A DNA stretch of 5,295 nt from JBCBKZ01 sp039026975 (GTDB lineage: Bacteria; Bacteroidota; Bacteroidia; J057), in assembly GCA_039026975.1 (NCBI GenBank), contig JBCCLI010000440.1, positions 1 through 5,295 on the forward strand, read 5' to 3'. A model generated the notes under the pieces. It was not told where the DNA came from, did not search any database, and saw nothing but the letters and a program-made list of their open reading frames with translations. Positions within the stretch are counted from its first letter, which is position 1; each line of letters opens with the position of its first letter. This document shows, in pieces, positions 1 to 5,295 of this stretch. The position numbers and the translations under genes are program-made.

Positions 1-64
1 AATTTTCTGGTTATTATCCATGAAATGAAGTATTTAATTATCCTTGTCTTAGGATGAGCTGTTA

Positions 65-86
65 GGTTCAGATCATGATCTGAACC
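65..86. repeat. Perfect 22-bp palindrome, possible hairpin terminator or operator
   Basis: The half-site GGTTCAGATCA is followed directly by its exact reverse complement. As RNA it can form a 9-bp stem closed by a CATG tetraloop. After a small internal loop, TGT at 60-62 can also pair with ACA at 88-90. It begins 57 bases past the stop codon of the minus-strand hydrolase, where a transcription terminator or 3'-end-stabilising hairpin would sit. Neither strand has a T-run after the stem, so a classical intrinsic terminator is not shown. The symmetry also suits a site for a dimeric regulator of an unseen gene to the left, and it contains two GATC sites. The palindrome is certain; its role is inference. 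Confidence 0.6.
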
Positions 87-143
87 GACAATCTTTGATG
101 CAAGGAAATGGCTTACAGCAAGAAAAATGTAGCACTACCCAAT

Positions 144-1682
144 TTATTTTTCCCTACTACTCTTACTTGTCAATTCTTCTAAATGCTGGATAGCATGCTG
201 GTTATCTTCATATAATTCCAGGGACTTCTTAAAGCATCTGATAGCTTCTTCTTTATTATTTCTAAAAAGGTAAGCTTCAGCTAGGCTATCAAACAGGTTA
301 GCTGAATTAGGGTACACCCTTGTAGCAAGTAAAAATACCTTTATCCCTTCCTCAGAAGTGGTAGGATTAAAGGCCAGTTGTAAGCCAAGATTATTGATGG
401 CTCCTTCCGGAATTTCGAATGAAGGATGTTCAACTTTTAGCGAATCATACAAAGTCTCCAGACCTTCATATGATTGTTCTCTAGCTAACTCATGAAAATC
501 TTTAAAGTGAAAAGGTATTTTCTTCGCCTTTTTAGCTGCAACAGATATGAGTCCCTGGCTTTCCCCAGTATTTTTTGCTAGCCAAGCCTGGGCATCTGCC
601 TCATACTTAAGGTTAGCCTCCAGGAACCGTAAGGCATATTCCATGGCTAATGCATAAGAAGCCATAATTGCTAAATCTGATTTGTCTTGTCTTGGATCTC
701 TGGTCTGGAATAATACGCCTAAAGTACTGAAGTACGCATGTGTTAAATCATGGAAGCGTAAGCTAAAAGCATCTGAATATCTTAAGCTATCGAAGAAGAG
801 GAAAGCAGTATTCAGCTCAGGCTTAAGGCCATCTTTTTCCATCACTTCTTCCGGAATTTCTTTTTGGGCCATATGAAGATAAGGTACCTTTACTGCTGTC
901 ATATTGGCAAATGGTGAACTCATAAGGGTAGGAAATCTATATCTCTCCGTGCCGTCTAAGCTGACTACAGCCCGTATGTATTTATTCCTCATCTGAAGGA
1001 GCGACTGCGCAATTCCGCCAAAACTAAATCCAGCTGAGGCTATACGTTCCCCATCAGCATGAGGAAGTGATAGAGCCTGGTGAACCATAAAGGCAAGATC
1101 TTGGGCCTGGATTTCCATGTCCCCTGGCGTACCTCCTTGCATCCACCTTTGTCCTGCTCCCTTGCTGGGGCATGAAATAACCAGAAATCCATGACTGGCG
1201 AGCATTTCTCCCAAGCCAAAATTCTCAACTGAGGACGCCTGATAACTAGGTGCGTAAATAACTACTGGAAATGAGCCTTCCTCACCTTCAGCATCCATAT
1301 AAGCCCAGGTAGTTTCTTCCATATGAACCTGGTTCTGAGCTGTATTAGGGTAGTAAAACCAGTTTAAGATTTCCTCATTGGGAAGATAAGCCCATTCTTC
1401 CTCCTGCTTCAGCACCTCCATGTAATTGAGAATGGTCATCCTCTTCACATCATGGGCAGGTGTCTTAGCTGGATACCACAGGCTAATATCCATAGGCCTG
1501 GGGGTAAACTGATTATCCCAATTTCCTTCCTGAGCATAGGTACGGGTACTATCATAAACCTTATAGTGGGTAAATCCCACTTCATAAGGCCCTTTTATCA
1601 GTTGGCAATTGGCATAGGATAGTTGGCCAAGACTTAGGTTTACAGATAGTAGAAATGGCAGGAGTAATAGGATTTTTCTCAT
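144..1682 (-). CDS. Secreted alpha/beta hydrolase (PAF-acetylhydrolase/dienelactone hydrolase-like) with C-terminal TPR
   Basis: A 512-residue exported protein, probably an esterase or lipase-like hydrolase; the substrate is unknown. Residues 1-20 form a signal peptide (MRK, then a leucine-rich core ending LSLGQ), so it should act in the periplasm or outside the cell. C26 has no lipobox before it, so it is not an obvious lipoprotein. The hydrolase core spans about 30-360. It opens with a GPYEVG and ISLWYP region typical of PAF-acetylhydrolase-like proteins, then YAPS (143-146) and LASHGFLVIS (161-170). The nucleophile elbow GFSFGG places Ser220. Asp243, 23 residues later, and His315 in THAYF are the likely triad partners; the Ser-Asp gap equals that of human plasma PAF-acetylhydrolase (273/296). 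The usual HG oxyanion dipeptide is replaced by PS. Residues ~428-500 hold one degenerate and one good TPR unit. The start is ATG at the signal peptide, with no clear Shine-Dalgarno. Fold call is strong; specificity is open. Confidence 0.88.
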   Translation of the reverse strand: MRKILLLLPFLLSVNLSLGQLSYANCQLIKGPYEVGFTHYKVYDSTRTYAQEGNWDNQFTPRPMDISLWYPAKTPAHDVKRMTILNYMEVLKQEEEWAYLPNEEILNWFYYPNTAQNQVHMEETTWAYMDAEGEEGSFPVVIYAPSYQASSVENFGLGEMLASHGFLVISCPSKGAGQRWMQGGTPGDMEIQAQDLAFMVHQALSLPHADGERIASAGFSFGGIAQSLLQMRNKYIRAVVSLDGTERYRFPTLMSSPFANMTAVKVPYLHMAQKEIPEEVMEKDGLKPELNTAFLFFDSLRYSDAFSLRFHDLTHAYFSTLGVLFQTRDPRQDKSDLAIMASYALAMEYALRFLEANLKYEADAQAWLAKNTGESQGLISVAAKKAKKIPFHFKDFHELAREQSYEGLETLYDSLKVEHPSFEIPEGAINNLGLQLAFNPTTSEEGIKVFLLATRVYPNSANLFDSLAEAYLFRNNKEEAIRCFKKSLELYEDNQHAIQHLEELTSKSSREK

Positions 1683-1817
1683 ATCAGAATGACAACGGTA
1701 TAGAATTATAGTGGCGCGAGGGGTTCTATTTTATGAACAGAAAAAAGAACAGTAAGATCAGTACAGCTATTTATTTCGATAAATATTTATTACATTTAAT
1801 GAAATTAATACAACGAA
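1683..1817. promoter_or_regulatory. Divergent intergenic region holding promoters for both flanking genes
   Basis: This 135-bp spacer separates the starts of two divergent genes, so it should contain both promoters. On the minus strand a TATAAT matches 1705-1710, and TACCGTTG, one mismatch from the Bacteroidota -7 consensus TAnnTTTG, lies at 1693-1700; neither has a clear upstream partner. On the plus strand TACATTTA at 1791-1798 also resembles the -7 motif, again without a good -33 TTTG at the right distance. GTTC at 1723-1726 and GAAC at 1735-1738 and 1747-1750 repeat at exact 12-bp steps, with GAACAG given twice around an A6 tract. A 12-bp AT palindrome (ATAAAT and its complement) sits at 1779-1790 and could easily be chance. 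That promoters are here is near certain; the individual boxes are weak. Confidence 0.5.
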
Positions 1818-3116
1818 TTGAAATTCTTCTTAAATAGAATTTTATCTTCCTTGCTCGTACTCCTCTTCCTTGTCATTAGTTTGCAAACCTACTCCCAATT
1901 AGGAGAATCTTCAGCATTCCTCATCACCCAAAAAGGGGATACCTTATTTGGGGAGTTTGAACCCTCAGGTATTACTGAAAGTCCCCAAAAAATAGGCTTT
2001 AAGCAGGCTGCTGATAATAAATACACTTATTACAGTCCTGCCCAAATAAAAGGATTCAGCCTGAATGAGCAAGAGAAGTATTATACAAGGATAGTAGACA
2101 TAAATGTCTCTCCTATAGCCGTAGAAAAAATACGTACAGATACTAAAGATCCGGTATTCCGCACAGATACTGTATTCCTGCAACTACTAGTGGCAGGAAG
2201 AGCTAATTTACACGGTCTACAAGACAAAGGAAGGTGGCATTTCTTCATTCAGAAAGAGGAGGTTCCTCTGGAAGAGCTTATCCTCACAAGATATATTTCT
2301 TACCAGGGCAGGGAGCAGATCTCTACCTATAATGAACAATATAAAGGGAGGCTCAGAAATCTCTTTTCAGATAGTGAGGAGATATTTGCCTTGGTACCTT
2401 TGATAGATAAAACCCGCTACAAAGAAAGAGAGCTGATCAAGCTGGTCATTGCGTATAATCAATCGGTGGATGACCTTAGCTATGAGGCGAGTAAGCTAAA
2501 AAGAACCAAACTCGGTTGGGGGGTACTTGCAGGCATATCAGCTAATACCCTGGATTTGACCGGAGCAGTGTCTTTAGTCCCAGTGAACTTTAGTGAGTTA
2601 AGCTTCCCGCTAAGGCCAGGTATCCAAATAGGCGTTTTCTTGAAGCAAGAGCTGCTTAATAGCGGCATAAATCTATTACACGAGTTACAGTTCAGAACCT
2701 TTGAAGTAACAGGTAGTAGCGAACGACTTAGCCCCACCAATTTCTTTTTTGAAGAGGAAGTGGTCACGGATTTTACTTACCTGGAACTCAATAATATTCT
2801 TAGAAAAAAGCTAGGCAAAATAGTCTCAGGCAGATTTGTCTTTCTTGAGGGAGGAGTAGGAGTAAGTCTGTTCATGAAAGATGAAAATAGTTGGTCCCAA
2901 AAAACCTCTAACGATAATTTCTCCACCGAAAGTCAAGGGATTATTGCAGAAAGACCCAGAACAGTAGAGTTAGGCCTTTTAGCTGGAGGCGGCTATGAAA
3001 TGAAGAAGATATCCGTAGGTCTTAGGTATAGGTTCGGAACTGGATTTTTAAGTAGAAGTAATGGAAGGTCCTTTTCACATACCCTCGCTCTTCTTGTAGC
3101 TTACGACCTAAAATGA
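1818..3116 (+). CDS. Exported protein with probable C-terminal outer-membrane beta-barrel, TTG start
   Basis: A 432-residue protein of a Bacteroidota-type architecture without known function. The start is TTG at 1818: an in-frame TAA at 1806-1808 blocks any earlier start, no in-frame ATG exists until deep in the protein (M353), and TTG gives a textbook signal peptide (K2, R7, hydrophobic core to ~22, cleavage after TYSQ, residue 27). Residues ~30-220 form a first domain with a QKGDTLFGEFEPSG motif, a YYSPAQIKGF segment (71-80), a strand-rich VFLQLLVAGRANLH (119-132) and a helix-like stretch at ~200-220. From ~230 to the end, alternating amphipathic strands rich in Gly and aromatics (GWGVLAGIS, GIQIGVFLK, FLEGGVGVSLFM, LLAGGGYEM, ISVGLRYRFG, LALLVAYDLK) look like an eight-stranded or similar PorT/OmpW-like barrel. 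No catalytic motif is visible. The first domain probably faces the periplasm, possibly as a sensor or binding part. Export and barrel are likely; the role is unknown. Confidence 0.8.
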   Translation: MKFFLNRILSSLLVLLFLVISLQTYSQLGESSAFLITQKGDTLFGEFEPSGITESPQKIGFKQAADNKYTYYSPAQIKGFSLNEQEKYYTRIVDINVSPIAVEKIRTDTKDPVFRTDTVFLQLLVAGRANLHGLQDKGRWHFFIQKEEVPLEELILTRYISYQGREQISTYNEQYKGRLRNLFSDSEEIFALVPLIDKTRYKERELIKLVIAYNQSVDDLSYEASKLKRTKLGWGVLAGISANTLDLTGAVSLVPVNFSELSFPLRPGIQIGVFLKQELLNSGINLLHELQFRTFEVTGSSERLSPTNFFFEEEVVTDFTYLELNNILRKKLGKIVSGRFVFLEGGVGVSLFMKDENSWSQKTSNDNFSTESQGIIAERPRTVELGLLAGGGYEMKKISVGLRYRFGTGFLSRSNGRSFSHTLALLVAYDLK

Positions 3117-3341
3117 TTCAAACTCTATAATACCATCTCCCCTAAAGCAGTCCTTTCGAAGTGAAATAAATTTACTTTTACATGAGGTTCCCCCAATATA
3201 TTTCACAACTTAATACTATTTTCGTCATAAAAATTCCTAAAATACTCCATTCATATAAAATAAATAACTACTTAATTACCTTCTGTTCTAAGATTCTCCT
3301 AAAGACATAGCTTTATGGCTTATTAATTTTAGCCAGCATCC
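3117..3341 (+). promoter_or_regulatory. AT-rich spacer upstream of the beta-helix gene
   Basis: This 225-bp stretch has no coding signal that I can support and is large enough for the next gene to have its own promoter. TAGCTTTA at 3308-3315 is one base from the Bacteroidota -7 consensus TAnnTTTG and would give a leader of roughly 20-30 bases, but the upstream -33 element is not clear. TGGCT at 3316-3320 and AGCCA at 3331-3335 could form a short hairpin just before the ATG. GTGAAATA at 3161-3168 and TATTTCAC at 3199-3206 form an 8-bp inverted repeat with a 30-base gap. No GC-rich stem followed by a T-run is present, so I cannot point to a terminator for the preceding gene. Confidence 0.35.
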
Positions 3342-5258
3342 ATGTGTCTGCCACAGCCAACCCTTAACCAAAAACTTGGCCATACGCTACGATCAATATT
3401 AAGTGTATGCTTACTGATCCTTTGGGCTTGTGTTTACAATCCCCTCTACGCAGCTGATTACTATGTTACCACAGGAGGCTCTGATGAGTCTGGAGATGGC
3501 TCTGCCCAGAACCCCTGGAATTCACTTCGCTATGCAGCAGAACAAGTGGAAGAAAACCAGGGACATGTGATCCACATAGGAGCGGGAACTTTCATAGAAG
3601 ATGGACAGGTCAAGATCAAGCCGGGCATAAGTGTAAAAGGGGCAGGTATAGACCAAACCATCATCACAGCCGCTCCCTCTTTTTATACCACTTTCCCATT
3701 TCATCCAGAAGACCCTTATCCTTTCTTCGAGGATCTACAACTTTCCTATCCCCTAGCCAATATGCTTATTTCTCTTTCCAGCAATCAGGGAAGAGTAGAT
3801 GGCAACCAAAGTATTAGCGACCTAACCATAGATGGGGCCAATAAACAGATATACGGAGGGATCTTAGTCTATCGCAGGGAAAACGTAGAAATAGCTAATG
3901 TAAAAGTAAGCGAGACCTTCTTTACGGGTATCTGGCTTTTTTGGAGTGATCATTTATCTGTCCATGATATCATCATCAGAGATTGCTCCTGGGGAAATAG
4001 TGGCTTCTCTAGTGGCGGAATCAATATTGGAGGAATTAAGTACGCAGATTTATATAGGCTAGATATTGAAGAGAGAGAACAGCGTGAGGGTACTAAGGGA
4101 GGAGGATATGGCTTAGTAGCCATAGGGCCTTGGTTTGAGAATGACCTGATTGACGTGAAGCTACATGACTCCAAAATCATCGTGCACTTTGAAGGATTAT
4201 GGGAGAATGGGTTAGCACCTAATTTCTGCATTGAATACCACAACGTTTCTTCCTACAACTGTGAAATCTACCGGAATGAGGTAAATAATGTCATGAGTCT
4301 GGTAGATCCCAGCCACGCAGATCCTACGCTAGGATTTGATGGAAAATACCAGCGAGATCATAGTGTCAGGGTATATGATAATTACTTTAACATAGATAAT
4401 GAAAATGGATATCCGCTAGAGGTGACCCTCAACAGGGTAGAGATATTTAATAACCTGGTAAACGGGAACCAGAGCAGTTCCCTCTTCATCGCCAACTGGG
4501 AAACTGCCGAGCGCCCTGTCTACGACTGGCATATTCACCATAATGTTATTTATGATTTTGCAGCGGGATATCCCAAGACTGTCCTCATGCTCCGTCAAGG
4601 GATTAGTGATTTAAGATTTGAGCATAACACAGTAGAAGTCTCTGATGAAAGCATGTCCTTATTCTGGTTCCAGGGAGGTAATTCTCAAGATATATTTGTT
4701 ACTAATAACCTGGTATACCGGATAAATGAGGTCAAACAATGGGGCCAGCCTGTTGCAGACTGTATAGCTGAGTTAAATGTAGATTACGGTTGGGAGACTG
4801 ATATTTCTGATATTTCTCTTGAGAATAACCTCTTTTATAACTTTGACGGTAATACTTTCCTCAAAGGGGGATTTACCAGATTTGATGGACAACCTAATGG
4901 ATACGATACCTACCTCCCTCAGAATCTCTTTCAAGCTAATAATCTAGCAGCAGATCCACTAGTCCAGCGATCAGGAGACAAGCCAAGTCCATTCTTTTCT
5001 CTCCCTCCTAACAGTCCGGCTATAGATGCTGGGAAAATGCTGGATATCCAAACCTTTTCAGGAAATGGGCCAGACATAGGAGCATTGGAAACCCTGACTG
5101 CATCCACTGGAAGTATTCTCCCTACACATATCACTCGCCTATTAGCTGAGACCTGTGATGCTACTAAAGTGGGAATAGACACCGCCACCCTACAAAATCA
5201 GTTGTTAGGAGATAGTCTCATCATTTCCACCACTACCCTTATCCCGCTTGTAGACTGA
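3342..5258 (+). CDS. Secreted right-handed parallel beta-helix protein, possibly C-terminally truncated
   Basis: A 638-residue exported protein of the pectin-lyase-like beta-helix superfamily. The start is ATG; the n-region is long, with R17 ahead of a hydrophobic core at 18-32 and likely cleavage near PLYA (37). The mature part opens with YYVTTGGSDESGDGSAQNPW, the DUF1565-type start of many bacterial beta-helices, then GTFIEDGQVKIKPGISVKGAG. At least seven PbH1-like coils follow with an Asn ladder: N312, N347, N371, N401, N429, N456 and N496, in motifs such as IHHNVIYDF and VTNNLVYRI; earlier coils at ~180-240 are less regular. Residues 556-583 carry the NSPAIDAG...PDIGALE closing motif common in Bacteroidota and Planctomycetota beta-helices. 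Such proteins bind or cleave polysaccharides, but no lyase or glycosidase active site is recognisable. The tail 593-638 is one degenerate copy of a Cys-Asp repeat; no type IX sorting domain follows. The fold is well supported, the activity unknown. Confidence 0.85.
   Translation: MCLPQPTLNQKLGHTLRSILSVCLLILWACVYNPLYAADYYVTTGGSDESGDGSAQNPWNSLRYAAEQVEENQGHVIHIGAGTFIEDGQVKIKPGISVKGAGIDQTIITAAPSFYTTFPFHPEDPYPFFEDLQLSYPLANMLISLSSNQGRVDGNQSISDLTIDGANKQIYGGILVYRRENVEIANVKVSETFFTGIWLFWSDHLSVHDIIIRDCSWGNSGFSSGGINIGGIKYADLYRLDIEEREQREGTKGGGYGLVAIGPWFENDLIDVKLHDSKIIVHFEGLWENGLAPNFCIEYHNVSSYNCEIYRNEVNNVMSLVDPSHADPTLGFDGKYQRDHSVRVYDNYFNIDNENGYPLEVTLNRVEIFNNLVNGNQSSSLFIANWETAERPVYDWHIHHNVIYDFAAGYPKTVLMLRQGISDLRFEHNTVEVSDESMSLFWFQGGNSQDIFVTNNLVYRINEVKQWGQPVADCIAELNVDYGWETDISDISLENNLFYNFDGNTFLKGGFTRFDGQPNGYDTYLPQNLFQANNLAADPLVQRSGDKPSPFFSLPPNSPAIDAGKMLDIQTFSGNGPDIGALETLTASTGSILPTHITRLLAETCDATKVGIDTATLQNQLLGDSLIISTTTLIPLVD
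5118..5255 (+). repeat. Single degenerate copy of a Bacteroidota Cys-Asp/TTTL protein repeat
   Basis: Residues 593-638 of the beta-helix protein read LPTHITRLLAETCD, ATKVGIDTATLQNQ, LLGDSLIISTTTLIP. From memory of the family, giant secreted Bacteroidota proteins carry tandem units of the form TTCDPAQxGxDTxxLQNQxGCDSLVITTTTLLP, and this segment follows that pattern closely, including the LP that would start the next unit. The second Cys of the usual GCDS is missing here (LGDS). Only one unit is encoded before the TGA at 5256-5258. The resemblance is read by eye and not from a database search. Confidence 0.45.
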
Positions 5259-5295
5259 CCTGTAGTAGTGAGCTCCTCCATTACGGCTTTCACCT

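Noticed and set aside
1605..1682. Hydrolase as a lipoprotein through Cys26
   Set aside because: The residues before the Cys (SYAN) do not match a lipobox, and the hydrophobic core ends too early; signal peptidase I cleavage near residues 19-20 fits better.
1779..1790. 12-bp AT palindrome as an operator
   Set aside because: It is made only of A and T in a very AT-rich stretch, where such symmetry arises easily.
3161..3206. 8-bp inverted repeat GTGAAATA/TATTTCAC as terminator of the upstream gene
   Set aside because: The stem is AT-rich, the gap is 30 bases and no T-run follows, so it does not look like a terminator and may be chance in an AT-rich spacer.
3950..4243. Minus-strand open frame of 97 codons inside the beta-helix gene, and similar frames within all three genes
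   Set aside because: They lie wholly inside well-supported genes in other frames, lack signal peptides or known motifs, and behave as coding shadows.
3342..5258. Assignment of the beta-helix protein as a specific pectate or alginate lyase
   Set aside because: No family-specific catalytic Lys/Arg/His cluster could be recognised; the fold alone does not give the activity.
5198..5295. Two minus-strand frames open from the right edge, ending at 5198 (TGA) and 5205 (TAA), that could be the end of a convergent gene
   Set aside because: Each is only about 30 codons, both overlap the end of the beta-helix gene, neither shows a recognisable motif, and open runs of this length are common by chance.

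Overview
The window reads as a chromosomal segment from a member of the Bacteroidota. Three things suggest this: exported proteins with 'YSQ'- and 'LGQ'-type signal-peptide ends, AT-rich spacers without Shine-Dalgarno sequences, and protein families common in Cytophagales and Saprospiria. Among those families are a right-handed beta-helix protein ending in an 'NSPAIDAG...DIGALE' motif and a Cys-Asp repeat of the sort found in large secreted Bacteroidota proteins. The phylum is fairly secure; anything finer is inference.

Layout, left to right. Positions 1-143 lie downstream of the first gene and contain a perfect 22-bp palindrome at 65-86. Positions 144-1682 (minus strand) encode a secreted alpha/beta hydrolase resembling the PAF-acetylhydrolase/dienelactone-hydrolase group, with a TPR tail. 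A 135-bp AT-rich divergent spacer (1683-1817) separates it from a plus-strand gene at 1818-3116. That gene starts with TTG and encodes an exported two-part protein with a probable C-terminal outer-membrane beta-barrel. A 225-bp spacer leads to a second plus-strand gene at 3342-5258, a secreted parallel beta-helix protein. Its last ~45 residues look like one degenerate copy of a repeat that normally occurs in series, so the real protein may once have been longer. The final 37 bases are too short to assign.

All three products carry Sec-type signal peptides, so the window is devoted to cell-envelope or secreted functions. The genes do not form an obvious operon: the first diverges from the second, and the gap before the third is large enough for its own promoter. 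I see no evidence that the three work in one pathway. I found no RNA gene, CRISPR array, insertion sequence or attachment site, and no convincing new multi-gene system. The points most worth a second look are the truncated-looking end of the beta-helix protein and the 22-bp palindrome.
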